Shown in pieces: positions 1 to 6,944 of a stretch of 19,547 bases of DNA (its first letter is position 1; each line of letters opens with the position of its first letter). The notes under the pieces are model-generated. The model did not search any database and was not told the origin of the DNA. It worked only from the letters and a program-made list of their open reading frames with translations. Source of the DNA: JAPLGZ01 sp038225095. Lineage in GTDB: Bacteria > Chloroflexota > Anaerolineae > Caldilineales > Caldilineaceae. The stretch spans positions 1 to 19,547 of the forward strand of contig JBBREZ010000063.1 of NCBI GenBank assembly GCA_038225095.1. Direction: 5' to 3'. Made by a program: the position numbers and the translations under genes.

Positions 1-112
1 ATTGGAGGCTGGCTGGCAAGTGGTTTCACTTGGCCCGCGTATTTTGCGGGCGGAGACCGCCGCCATCGCCAGTATGACGATCATAATGGCAAAGTTGGGC
101 GAATTAGGCTAA
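1..112 (+). CDS. rsmE: RsmE 16S rRNA m3U1498 methyltransferase, 3' end only
   Basis: Only the last 36 codons are in the window. The reading frame starts at base 2 and ends at TAA 110-112. The tail contains SLGPRILRAETAAIASM, which matches the strongly conserved C-terminal LGxRILRxETA segment of the RsmE family (SPOUT-type methyltransferases that methylate N3 of U1498 in 16S rRNA, using SAM bound in a C-terminal knot). The other frames of this stretch do not resemble a protein. The identification rests on this single motif, which is distinctive. Whether the rest of the gene is intact cannot be seen. Confidence 0.8.
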   Translation, partial: LEAGWQVVSLGPRILRAETAAIASMTIIMAKLGELG

Positions 113-114
113 AA

Positions 115-146
115 TAAGCGTGCACTTTGGCTTGTAGGAACGCTTA
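115..146 (+). terminator. Weak hairpin after rsmE
   Basis: TAAGCGT (115-121) pairs perfectly with ACGCTTA (140-146) around an 18-base loop, directly after the rsmE stop codon. A TCCTTTT stretch follows. It is a candidate terminator, but the loop is long and the T run is poor. The right arm overlaps the -35 of the promoter proposed at 144-172. Confidence 0.3.
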
Positions 147-172
147 CAGTCCTTTTGTGCGGCTCGTATTAT
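144..172 (+). promoter_or_regulatory. Candidate sigma-70 promoter for trxB
   Basis: TTACAG (144-149) and TATTAT (167-172) are separated by 17 bases, a good housekeeping-type arrangement. It would give trxB a leader of about 225 bases that includes the AT-rich stretch 180-245 and the large palindrome at 275-328. No experimental support; a promoter closer to the gene is also possible. Confidence 0.35.
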
Positions 173-274
173 ACTGATCATCAATGGCACTATAAAAAAT
201 ATAGTGAAAATATAAAAAGACAAGTAAAAAAGATAGATTAGATTTTTGGTAGCTATTCAGGCGTAGCGTTGGAC

Positions 275-328
275 AGGTAGACAAGGAAACAGGGAGCATG
301 CCCTGTATCCCTGTTTCCTTGTCTACCT
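275..328. repeat. Dispersed palindromic repeat, copy 1 (21-bp perfect arms)
   Basis: A perfect 21-base inverted repeat: left arm 275-295, right arm 308-328, loop 296-307. The arm is built from GGTAGACAAGG and GGAAACAGGG words. Related palindromes occur at 9542-9612 and 17998-18057, always between genes, so this is a dispersed family and not a simple terminator. Here it lies in the leader of trxB and ends 77 bases before the start codon. It could terminate or attenuate transcription, or it could be a REP-like or mobile palindrome. No T run follows on the + strand. Confidence 0.85.
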
Positions 329-404
329 ATCTACCTAAGCCCTGAACAGTTACAATTTTTGCTCTTATTCAAGCCCAGTGCTTCACCTTTTAGGAGTATT
401 CTTT

Positions 405-1457
405 ATGCAAACTTACACAAACGGCACAGCAACCAATGGCAATGGTCCGCATGTGGAAGACGTGATCGTGATTGGCAGTGGCCCAGCCGGGTTTACGGCC
501 GGTTTATACACCGCCCGCGCCAACTTAAACCCATTGTTGATCACCGGCAATGATTACGGCGGTCAGGTCAGCATTACGTATGAAGTAGAGAATTATCCTG
601 GCTTCCCCGAGAGTTTGAGCGGGCCAGAATTGGTCGAAAAGATGAAGGCGCAAGCTGAGAAATTTGGCACGCGCGTCGAGTTCGACTATGTCAGCGAAAT
701 TGTGACGGACCGACATCCTTTCTTGGTGCGTACGACACTGGGCAAGGAATATGTGACCAAATCGATTATCTTGGCTACCGGCGCGCGCCCGCGCTATCTG
801 GAAATTCCCGGCGAAAAGCAGTTCACGGGCAAAGGCATCAGCTATTGCGCGACCTGTGACGGATTTTTCTTTCGTGGCAAAGATGTCCTGGTCGTTGGTG
901 GTGGCGACAGCGCTGCTGAAGAGGCGATCTTCCTGACCCGCTACGCTTCGCGCGTGCGCTTGGTGCATCGACGTGATAAATTGCGTGCCAGTAAGATTTT
1001 GCAAGAGCGCGTTTTTAAAAACGAGAAGATTGAGTTTGTCTGGAACACGGCAATCAGCGAAGTGCTGGGGGCCGATGGGAAAGTGACCGGCGTCAAGACC
1101 CAGAATGTCGTGACCGGCGAAGCAGGCCAGCTAGACACTAATGGCGTCTTTATCTATGTCGGCCATCTGCCCAACAATCAACTGCTCAAGGGTAAATTCG
1201 AGCTAGACGAAGATGGTCATCTGATCACTGACCGGTTTACGCGCACCAATATTCCGGGTATTTTTGCTGGTGGTGAGATTATGGACAAGGTTTTCAAACA
1301 AGTGGCGACCAGCGTGGGTCAGGGTTGTGCGGCCGCTATGCAGACCACCAAATTCTTGGAAGAATTTGAGGCGCACGGCATGCCCAACTTGCAAGAAGAT
1401 CCGCGTGATTTTGGCATCGCAGGCGTCAAGAAGCAAGAGCCGTTAGGCACCTGGTAA
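405..1457 (+). CDS. trxB: Thioredoxin reductase (NADPH, FAD)
   Basis: This is a 350-residue low-molecular-weight thioredoxin reductase, a cytosolic FAD enzyme that passes electrons from NADPH to thioredoxin. The FAD-binding GSGPAG lies at residues 24-29, the redox-active CATC at 148-151, the NADPH-domain GGGDSA at 165-170, and HRRDKLRA (2'-phosphate recognition) follows. The second FAD motif reads GGEIMDKVFKQ, where the family usually has GDVxDxxYRQ, a conservative drift. I chose ATG 405 because TAGGAG at 391-396 sits 8 bases upstream; the frame is open further 5' (ATG 378) but without a ribosome site. The protein is some 30 residues longer than the classical E. coli enzyme, through a short polar N-terminus and a C-terminal tail. 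It is transcribed alone between two hairpins. Confidence 0.93.
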   Translation: MQTYTNGTATNGNGPHVEDVIVIGSGPAGFTAGLYTARANLNPLLITGNDYGGQVSITYEVENYPGFPESLSGPELVEKMKAQAEKFGTRVEFDYVSEIVTDRHPFLVRTTLGKEYVTKSIILATGARPRYLEIPGEKQFTGKGISYCATCDGFFFRGKDVLVVGGGDSAAEEAIFLTRYASRVRLVHRRDKLRASKILQERVFKNEKIEFVWNTAISEVLGADGKVTGVKTQNVVTGEAGQLDTNGVFIYVGHLPNNQLLKGKFELDEDGHLITDRFTRTNIPGIFAGGEIMDKVFKQVATSVGQGCAAAMQTTKFLEEFEAHGMPNLQEDPRDFGIAGVKKQEPLGTW

Positions 1458-1478
1458 ACCGCTAAATGTTGGCTAGGG

Positions 1479-1518
1479 AAAAAGGGACGTAGAAGCTAGG
1501 TTCTGCATCCCTTTTTGT
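1479..1518 (+). terminator. Rho-independent terminator after trxB
   Basis: AAAAAGGGA (1479-1487) pairs with TCCCTTTTT (1508-1516). The stem continues inward after one mismatch (GTAGAA with TTCTGC, one G-T pair). The right arm ends in five T residues. It is 21 bases past the trxB stop codon. The A-rich left arm could make it work in both directions. Confidence 0.75.
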
Positions 1519-1581
1519 TAGAAGCTTGCCTCATTCATTGACAACGCCTGATTAATCCTCACCCTGTGATAGAATCGCTGC

Positions 1582-3183
1582 ATGTCCACCGCTAAACCCA
1601 GTGTGCCACTAGCACAGCTCGACAAACCGACGGCTGGTCTTGCCCGCAGCGCCAGTGTGCTTTCGATTGGCAATCTGGCTAGCCGGGTACTCGGCCTGGT
1701 ACGTGAAATTGTAATCTCACGCTATTTCGGCGCGACTGGTCAAGTCAGCGCTTTTCGCGTGGCTAGCCAGGTTCCATCGCTGCTCTACGATTTTCTGGTC
1801 GGGGGCATGTTGAGCGCTGCACTGGTGCCCGTGCTGAGTGAATATGCCCAAGTACGCAAGCGCGATGAGTTTGCCCAACTGGCGGGCATCCTGATCAGCC
1901 TGTTGACCATGCTACTCGTGCTGCTGGTGGTGGCTTTAGAACTGGCTGCGCCCACAATTGCTTGGTTGATGGCCGGTGGCTTTCGCACGTCTAACCCAGA
2001 ATTGTTGCCTTTAACGATTACGTTGATGCGTTTGATGGCACCGGCGGTTTGGCTGTTTAGTATGGCCGGTTTGCTGACGGCAATGCTCTATGCGTGGCAT
2101 CGCTTCACTTTCCCAGCGCTTGCCACTACCGTTTACAACTTGGGCATTGTGCTCGCCGTGCCTTTGCTGGCCCCGCGCTTAGGCATAATGAGCTTAGCGA
2201 TTGGCATTCTGAGCGGAAGCCTGGCGCAACTGTTGCTGATGGGTTGGGATTTGCAACGGGCTGGCCTGCCCATACGCTTTCACCTGGCGCGTATTCCCTG
2301 GCGTCATCCGGCGCTCGCCAAAATCCTGCGTCTTTATACCCCGATAGCCGCCGGGTTAGTAATTTCCACTTTCCAAATTGGCCTAGACCGACGTTTGGCC
2401 AGCGGTACGGGTGAGCAAAGTATTGCCTGGATGAGTACGGCGACGACCTTGCAACAGATGCCGCTTGGCTTGATCAGCGTCGCGATTGCATTGGCCGCCT
2501 TGCCCCGTTTGAGCCAGTATTTTGTTACGCAACAGGAAGATGCCTATCGTCAAACACTGGGGCGTGGGTTGCGCATGGTGCTTTTGTTGATTGCACCAGC
2601 CGCGATTGGCCTGTGGCTGCTGGGCGAACCCGTGATCCGTTTGCTGTTTCAACATGGCAAATTTACAGCAGCGGACACCCCACATGTTGCACAGGCGCTC
2701 AATGTCTATCTGGTCGGTATGCTCTTTGCGGCGATTGATTTTCCGCTCAATTATGCGTTTTATGCGCGCAACAATACTTTGCTGCCGGCGCTGGTGGGCG
2801 TGATTAGCGTTGCCGTTTATATAATAGTGGCCTTTGCGTTTGTCCAAGCTTTAGGATATTTGGGGCTGGTCTGGGCTGATTCGGCCAAGCAGGCCAGCCA
2901 TGCGTTGATCATGATTGGGCTATTGCAGTGGCGGATTGGACGGCTTGGCGCACGGGTAGGGTGGGGTTTACTGCAAATCGGTGCAGCCTCGGCTGCGATG
3001 GCGAGCGTGGTCTTTACGATCAGTTACCTGGTTGGCGCAAATTTTGCCAATAGTCGCCTGCTCGACTTGTTGCGCTTGGTCGTGGCGGGTGGTGCGGGGC
3101 TATTGGTCTATGTGATTTTGCTTTATTACCTGGGGCTGGATGAGGTAAGCCAGATCGGCGCGTTGGCAATTGGTAAGAAATGA
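1582..3183 (+). CDS. murJ: MurJ/MviN lipid II flippase
   Basis: A 533-residue polytopic membrane protein of the MurJ (MviN) branch of the MOP superfamily, which flips the peptidoglycan precursor lipid II across the cytoplasmic membrane. The N-terminal block is characteristic: GNLASRVLGLVREIVIS, then FGATG, FRVASQVPSLLYDFLVGG, then SAALVPVLSEY. Hydrophobic segments continue to the C-terminus, consistent with the usual 14 helices, and the length is normal. ATG 1582 is the natural start, directly before MSTAKP, but I see no clear ribosome site, so a leaderless or weakly initiated mRNA is possible. A terminator separates it from trxB. With alr further right it indicates a peptidoglycan wall. Confidence 0.92.
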   Translation: MSTAKPSVPLAQLDKPTAGLARSASVLSIGNLASRVLGLVREIVISRYFGATGQVSAFRVASQVPSLLYDFLVGGMLSAALVPVLSEYAQVRKRDEFAQLAGILISLLTMLLVLLVVALELAAPTIAWLMAGGFRTSNPELLPLTITLMRLMAPAVWLFSMAGLLTAMLYAWHRFTFPALATTVYNLGIVLAVPLLAPRLGIMSLAIGILSGSLAQLLLMGWDLQRAGLPIRFHLARIPWRHPALAKILRLYTPIAAGLVISTFQIGLDRRLASGTGEQSIAWMSTATTLQQMPLGLISVAIALAALPRLSQYFVTQQEDAYRQTLGRGLRMVLLLIAPAAIGLWLLGEPVIRLLFQHGKFTAADTPHVAQALNVYLVGMLFAAIDFPLNYAFYARNNTLLPALVGVISVAVYIIVAFAFVQALGYLGLVWADSAKQASHALIMIGLLQWRIGRLGARVGWGLLQIGAASAAMASVVFTISYLVGANFANSRLLDLLRLVVAGGAGLLVYVILLYYLGLDEVSQIGALAIGKK

Positions 3184-3220
3184 CTACAATAGTAAATGCA
3201 ACTGGGTTTCGGCATGTAAA

Positions 3221-3234
3221 CCAGGCTAGCCTGG
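3221..3234. repeat. Perfect 14-bp palindrome after murJ
   Basis: CCAGGCTAGCCTGG is a perfect palindrome 38 bases past the murJ stop. The upstream CTGGGTTT can also pair with AAACCAG (3218-3224), giving two mutually exclusive foldings. No T run follows, so a terminator role is uncertain. Confidence 0.5.
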
Positions 3235-3286
3235 CCGCTTCTCTCCGCATTATGACGTGTGGGTGTTATGCACTCACTGCCAAAGT

Positions 3287-3315
3287 TTGTTTTCCAAACC
3301 ACCCAACAGTATAAT
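3287..3315 (+). promoter_or_regulatory. Strong sigma-70 promoter for the small protein at 3393
   Basis: TTGTTT (3287-3292) and a perfect TATAAT (3310-3315) with a 17-base spacer. The expected start of transcription is near 3322, leaving a leader of about 70 bases. GTTTG (3285-3289) and CAAAC (3295-3299) form a small inverted repeat over the -35. Confidence 0.65.
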
Positions 3316-3392
3316 ATAGGAACTTCAACCTGCCGATCTTGATAAGCCGGATTGGCTTAATCAGTTTAAACAAATTCAGAGGAAGTAATTGT

Positions 3393-3680
3393 ATGGCTAC
3401 TACAAACAAGAAGCGCGTCCGCGCCAAGAGCAGCGCTAGTGCAGGGCGACCGCGCAGCTACAGTGAACTTTACAAAAATAATAATGCCGCACCAGCGGCT
3501 CAACCTGGCTTGGTGTCCACAGGTAAAACGGCGGAACCACGCCGCTATTCGGCGCCGAAAAGCGTAGAAGCGGTCGACTGGGCAAGCGAGTATAAGTATG
3601 TGGCGAAAGATCTGCGCCTGCTCGGCATTGTCTCGGTCAGCCTCATTGCTGTCATCATTGTCGCCGCATTTTTTATATAA
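3393..3680 (+). CDS. Small basic protein with a C-terminal membrane anchor, function unknown
   Basis: A 95-residue protein I do not recognise. The first third is basic and low-complexity (MATTNKKRVRAKSSASAGR), the middle is polar with many alanine, proline and serine residues, and the last 20 or so residues (LLGIVSVSLIAVIIVAAFFI) form one hydrophobic helix that ends exactly at the C-terminus, as in tail-anchored proteins. The basic N-terminus would face the cytoplasm. ATG 3393 is chosen because AGAGGAAG (3378-3385) lies at proper distance; the frame is open 18 codons further upstream without a ribosome site. It has its own strong promoter, suggesting good expression. Role unknown. Confidence 0.7.
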   Translation: MATTNKKRVRAKSSASAGRPRSYSELYKNNNAAPAAQPGLVSTGKTAEPRRYSAPKSVEAVDWASEYKYVAKDLRLLGIVSVSLIAVIIVAAFFI

Positions 3681-3770
3681 TCGCTAGTGTAGCCGTTTTG
3701 TCACCTGAGGCGCGGCCGTAGTCAGCAGTTTTGTTACACTTAACGGGCGGCGATTGTGGAGGAAATATAC

Positions 3771-3813
3771 CAACGAATACAGTGCGTAGGTTTTCTGCGT
3801 ACTATATTCGTTG
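3771..3813. terminator. Hairpin between convergent genes
   Basis: CAACGAATA (3771-3779) pairs with TATTCGTTG (3805-3813); the stem continues inward with AGT/ACT and CGTAG/CTGCG around a GTTTT-type loop, with two mismatches. It sits just beyond the end of the - strand gene at 3821-4504 and 90 bases after the + strand gene ending at 3680, so it could serve as a shared terminator. No convincing T run on either side. Confidence 0.45.
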
Positions 3814-3820
3814 CCCAAAT

Positions 3821-4504
3821 TTATTTCAGGGGCGCTGCTTGTCTAAGGGAAATGGAATTTGTGCTTGGTGTACGCTGCGGATTGACAATGAACCAAGCTG
3901 CGGCGTGCAACAGCCAACAGAGCCAAAAATTGCGGGTATAGAAAAATAGTACGGTCGTAGCAATGAGTACGCTGAGCGAGAGCAGACGTTGGCCAGCGTG
4001 GGCGGGCCAGATCAGTGCGCCCGGTGCAGCCAAAAGCGCCGCCAGCCAAACTGCCCAATAAGCGGAGAGGGCTGGTGGATTAGGCAGCATTTGGAGGAAT
4101 TCCCAGATGGCCCCGCGGTAGAAACACCATTGAAACTCTTCGGCGCCATGTTGGATGGCTTGTTGTAGATAAATCGCTAAAGTGGTTCGCGTGCTTGAAA
4201 CATCAGACCCGGCAAGTGTAGTGGTTGCCCGCACCAACATAAGGAGTAAGAGCATGACGAAGAGTAAGCCCAAACCCAAACCCAGGCTTGCCAACCAATC
4301 AATGGCGCTTACCCCCATCAGCCTTGGCGAGAGGCCGCCGAAGAGCAAGCCCAGGTAGGGAATTCCGACCCAGATGCCAATCGCTAACCGATTACGCCAA
4401 TCAGCGGCAACTTGTTGCTTGAGCAGCAGCAAGAGTGTGCTGGCGCTTACGCTAAGAAGTAACCAAATGGCAGGCGCCTGTAAACTTAATTGTCTTAACA
4501 ACAT
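3821..4504 (-). CDS. CPBP-type (CAAX protease family) membrane protein, divergent
   Basis: A 227-residue membrane protein with about six or seven hydrophobic segments. Residues around AEEFQWCFYRGAIWEFL resemble motif 1 of CPBP intramembrane proteases (a Glu-Glu pair followed by Arg), although the spacing between EE and R is longer than in the usual EExxxR. Near the C-terminus CWLLHAAAW may be the second, histidine-bearing motif. Members cleave or process membrane-bound substrates, or act without proteolysis in bacteriocin immunity and protein anchoring. The start ATG (complement of 4502-4504) touches the ATG of the + strand gene at 4505, so it has no leader of its own and no visible ribosome site; a later start is possible. 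Function is inferred from these motifs only. Confidence 0.6.
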   Translation of the reverse strand: MLLRQLSLQAPAIWLLLSVSASTLLLLLKQQVAADWRNRLAIGIWVGIPYLGLLFGGLSPRLMGVSAIDWLASLGLGLGLLFVMLLLLMLVRATTTLAGSDVSSTRTTLAIYLQQAIQHGAEEFQWCFYRGAIWEFLQMLPNPPALSAYWAVWLAALLAAPGALIWPAHAGQRLLSLSVLIATTVLFFYTRNFWLCWLLHAAAWFIVNPQRTPSTNSISLRQAAPLK

Positions 4505-4711
4505 ATGAGCATTCGCCGTGATTTTCTAGTTATCATCATCATTTTGTTGCTTGTGCTGATCAAGCCAAGTGGGTTTTGGCGCGAAATTAAACAAATCTGG
4601 GCCTTGCGTGAGCGACTTGTTCGGGTCATTGTCTTTGCGGTTGGGGTTTATTTTCTCTATGGCCTTTATACCCTTTACTCACTTTATGGTCAGGGTTGGT
4701 TTACACGTTGA
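4505..4711 (+). CDS. Small two-helix membrane protein, unknown function
   Basis: A 68-residue protein: a short basic N-terminus (MSIRRD), a hydrophobic helix at about 8-19, a charged loop (FWREIKQIWALRERLVR), and a second aromatic-rich helix (VIVFAVGVYFLYGLYTLYSLY). The layout fits the positive-inside rule for a hairpin with both membrane segments. It looks like a real protein and not a shadow, because the opposite and shifted frames are poor, but I do not recognise a family. ATG 4505 directly abuts the divergent start at 4504 and no ribosome site is visible, so initiation is probably leaderless or at a later codon. It ends 30 bases from the convergent response regulator. Confidence 0.6.
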   Translation: MSIRRDFLVIIIILLLVLIKPSGFWREIKQIWALRERLVRVIVFAVGVYFLYGLYTLYSLYGQGWFTR

Positions 4712-4741
4712 GCTTACACAGATCGAATGAAGGCAGACTTA

Positions 4742-5476
4742 TCATTTTGTGCTAAATTGATAACCTTCTCCATGGACTGTTTTGAGATAGATTGGGTTTG
4801 AAGCGTCAAGCTCGATCTTGCTGCGCAGGCGTCGAATGGTCACCCGTACGAAATTCGTATCTTCCAGCGATTGATAATTCCAGACCGCGCTCAAAAATTC
4901 TTCTTTGCTAATCAATTGGTCGGGATGACGCATCAAATAACTCAGCACGCGGAACTCGTTCGGCGTCAGTCCGATCACTTCACCGCGTGCAGTAACCTGC
5001 CGATTTTCTTCATCAAGCGAAATATCGCCAAAGGTAACAATCGTGGCTGCCCTGCGCTGTGACTCACCACCGACTCGGCGTAACATGGTTTGGATGCGGG
5101 CGCGCAGTTCTTGCATAGAAAATGGCTTTGTCATGTAATAGTCGGCTCCCAGTTGAAAACCAGTGACAACTTCGTCTGTACGCGATTTTGCCGTGATCAT
5201 GATAATCGGAATATCTGTCCGTTTACGTAATTCCAGGCAAACTTCATAGCCATTTACGAAAGGCATATTAATATCAAGTAGAACAAGATCGATCGCATGT
5301 TGAGCAAAGACATCCAATGCTTCTTTGCCATCACGCACGGCTATCACCCGATATCCATCACGCCTAAGCGCGATATTGAGCAAATGACGTAAAGCCTCAT
5401 CATCTTCGGCGATGAGAATTTGGGTTTTTTCGTTTGGGTTGGGCGAAGGAGAAGAAGGAGATTCTTGTAGCGTCAT
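4742..5476 (-). CDS. OmpR/PhoB-type response regulator 1
   Basis: A 244-residue two-domain transcription factor. The receiver domain (about 18-133) has the acidic pocket E24-D25-D26, the phosphoacceptor D68 in LLDINMP, T95 and K117 (in TKPF). The winged-helix DNA-binding domain follows (about 148-243), with the typical LTPNEFRVLSYLMRHP, RVTIRRLRSKIE and KTVHGEGYQF. A proline/serine-rich N-terminal tail of about 17 residues precedes the receiver. AGGAA six bases before ATG 5476 supports the start. No histidine kinase lies beside it, so its partner must be encoded elsewhere. It is closely similar to response regulator 2 at 8450-9268, suggesting paralogues. Targets are unknown. Confidence 0.9.
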   Translation of the reverse strand: MTLQESPSSPSPNPNEKTQILIAEDDEALRHLLNIALRRDGYRVIAVRDGKEALDVFAQHAIDLVLLDINMPFVNGYEVCLELRKRTDIPIIMITAKSRTDEVVTGFQLGADYYMTKPFSMQELRARIQTMLRRVGGESQRRAATIVTFGDISLDEENRQVTARGEVIGLTPNEFRVLSYLMRHPDQLISKEEFLSAVWNYQSLEDTNFVRVTIRRLRSKIELDASNPIYLKTVHGEGYQFSTK

Positions 5477-5521
5477 AGTATTGTTCCTGATTGTTTAGCC
5501 GTGATCTATTCGTAAGTGTGG

Positions 5522-5551
5522 ATCATACCGAAGAATACTAGCTTCTGTCAA
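5522..5551 (-). promoter_or_regulatory. Promoter of response regulator 1
   Basis: On the - strand, a perfect TTGACA (complement of 5546-5551) and TATGAT (complement of 5522-5527) are 18 bases apart. Transcription would start near 5515, about 38 bases before the start codon. Confidence 0.65.
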
Positions 5552-5587
5552 TCTTGGCCTGTCAGGTTTACGATAGAACAAGATGAT

Positions 5588-5616
5588 TTGGCGTACGTCA
5601 AGGTCATTTGTAAAGT
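5588..5616 (+). promoter_or_regulatory. Candidate promoter of the ammonia-lyase gene
   Basis: TTGGCG (5588-5593) and TAAAGT (5611-5616) with a 17-base spacer, ending 26 bases before ATG 5643. It is divergent from, and 36 bases away from, the promoter of response regulator 1, so one bound regulator could influence both. Confidence 0.4.
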
Positions 5617-5642
5617 AATGACACCAACTAAGGAAAACAAAA

Positions 5643-6626
5643 ATGGCATTTCCTTCACTAGACCAAATTCGTAGCGCACGCAAACGGCTGGGTGCGTTAA
5701 TTCTCGAAACCCCGCTTTGGCCCTGGCGCACCCGCGATATTGCAGCTCAAGTTGGTGAAGATACTCAGGTGTTGCTTAAGCTTGAGCTCTTCCAACATAC
5801 GGGTAGTTTTAAGGCGCGTGGTGCCTTGCTCAACTTGCTCAGTCTGGATCAGTCTGCTTTGGCTAAAGGCGTGACGGCGGTCAGCGCGGGTAATCACGCG
5901 ATTGCCGTCGCCTTTGCCGCTCAACTGATGGGGACAACCGCCAAAGTCGTGATGCCAAAAACGGCTAATCCGTTTCGCGTAGCCAGTTGCCGTTCTTATG
6001 GGGCAGAAGTGGAACTCGCAGAAAACGTGACGGAAGCCTTTGCTCGTGTGCAACAAATCCAGGTTGACGAAGGGCGGTCATTTGTCCATCCTTTTGAAGG
6101 CGAACAGACCGTCTTGGGTACAGCAACCTTAGGCTTAGAATTCGGCCTGCAAGCGCCCGATCTGGACGCCGTGATCATTCCGATTGGCGGGGGTGGCTTG
6201 TGTGCTGGTATGGCCACAGCGATCAAGCAACTTCAGCCCCATTGTCAAGTGTTTGGTGTGGAACCAGAAGGCGCTGATAGCATGCACCGCAGTTTTGCGG
6301 CCGGCGCACCGCGTTCAATCGACGCTGTGCGCACGATTGCCGACAGCCTGGGGGCGCCTTATGCTGCACCGTATAGCTTTAGCCTCTGCCAGCACTTTGT
6401 CGATGAACTTGTCCTCATCGACGATGATGCGATGCGGCGGGCCATGAATTTACTATTTCGTTCAATGAAATTAGCGGTAGAGCCAGCGGGCGCCGCCGCC
6501 ACAGCAGCCCTTTGTGGCCCGCTGCGTGAGCGCTTGCGTGGTAAACGTGTAGGCGTGATCGTCTGTGGCGCTAATATTGACATGGCGACTTTTGCCCAAC
6601 AAGTGACGGCTGGCGCAGCATTGTAG
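5643..6626 (+). CDS. Threonine/serine ammonia-lyase (PLP fold type II), no ACT domain
   Basis: A 327-residue PLP enzyme of the threonine dehydratase / serine racemase group, which removes ammonia from L-threonine (or L-serine) to give a 2-oxo acid. The Schiff-base lysine is K57 in HTGSFKARGA; SAGNHAIAVA follows (substrate and cofactor contact); the phosphate-binding glycine loop is IGGGGLCAG near 180-188; the C-terminal VIVCGANID is typical. There is no C-terminal ACT-like regulatory domain, so it is the short, catabolic-like form and is not expected to be inhibited by isoleucine. TAAGGA 8 bases before ATG 5643 fixes the start. It is monocistronic, ending in a strong terminator. The exact substrate (threonine, serine or 3-hydroxyaspartate) cannot be told from sequence, so I give no symbol. 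Confidence 0.85.
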   Translation: MAFPSLDQIRSARKRLGALILETPLWPWRTRDIAAQVGEDTQVLLKLELFQHTGSFKARGALLNLLSLDQSALAKGVTAVSAGNHAIAVAFAAQLMGTTAKVVMPKTANPFRVASCRSYGAEVELAENVTEAFARVQQIQVDEGRSFVHPFEGEQTVLGTATLGLEFGLQAPDLDAVIIPIGGGGLCAGMATAIKQLQPHCQVFGVEPEGADSMHRSFAAGAPRSIDAVRTIADSLGAPYAAPYSFSLCQHFVDELVLIDDDAMRRAMNLLFRSMKLAVEPAGAAATAALCGPLRERLRGKRVGVIVCGANIDMATFAQQVTAGAAL

Positions 6627-6645
6627 AAATGGTAGCCAGACATAA

Positions 6646-6674
6646 AAAAGCCTTCCTATATAAGGAAGGCTTTT
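6646..6674. terminator. Bidirectional terminator between ammonia-lyase and tRNA-Thr
   Basis: AAAAGCCTTCCT (6646-6657) pairs perfectly with AGGAAGGCTTTT (6663-6674) around a five-base loop. On the + strand it ends in TTTT, 20 bases past the ammonia-lyase stop. On the - strand it ends in a run of six T residues, six bases past the end of the tRNA. It plainly serves both convergent transcripts. Confidence 0.9.
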
Positions 6675-6679
6675 GGGAG

Positions 6680-6753
6680 AGCCGTTGGTCGGATTTGAAC
6701 CGACGACCGGTGCTTTACGAAAGCACTGCTCTGGCCAGCTGAGCTACAACGGC
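6680..6753 (-). tRNA. tRNA-Thr (anticodon CGU)
   Basis: Read on the - strand it folds into a full cloverleaf: acceptor GCCGTTG/CAACGGC, D stem GCTC/GAGC, anticodon stem GTGCT/AGCAC with loop TTCGTAA, and T stem GTCGG/CCGAC with loop TTCAAAT. The anticodon CGU reads the threonine codon ACG. Discriminator base is U, and the 3' CCA is not encoded. A near-consensus promoter lies just upstream and a terminator just downstream, so it is a single-gene unit. It lies next to the threonine ammonia-lyase gene, probably by chance. Confidence 0.96.
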
Positions 6754-6765
6754 ATCTATTGCCCT

Positions 6766-6794
6766 AGTATAACGAAAATCTAATCGAAAAGCAA
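6766..6794 (-). promoter_or_regulatory. Promoter of tRNA-Thr
   Basis: On the - strand, TTGCTT (complement of 6789-6794) and TATACT (complement of 6766-6771) with a 17-base spacer. The predicted start is about 5-7 bases before the mature tRNA 5' end, after a GGGCAA stretch. Confidence 0.75.
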
Positions 6795-6944
6795 GTTTGC
6801 CACCTTATAAATAGGTAATTCAACCCTTGCCCATTGTTGAGAATTTTGGTTTGCATTGGGCAGAAGCAAATTCTTACACTGCGCACCCAGCACCAGGCGC
6901 AAACCCTGCCTGCGGCGGTTGCTCTGCCGATTATTTTCATCTCA

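Noticed and set aside
275..328. CRISPR array made of the GGTAGACAGG-type repeats
   Set aside because: The copies are palindromes scattered kilobases apart, with no regular spacers and no cas genes nearby.
525..1004. Long - strand open frame inside trxB
   Set aside because: It lies wholly within an intact, well-recognised gene and its protein has no family features; it is an antisense shadow.
2383..2847. 154-codon - strand frame inside murJ
   Set aside because: Histidine, glutamine and arginine-rich translation of the antisense of a membrane protein; no ribosome site or motif.
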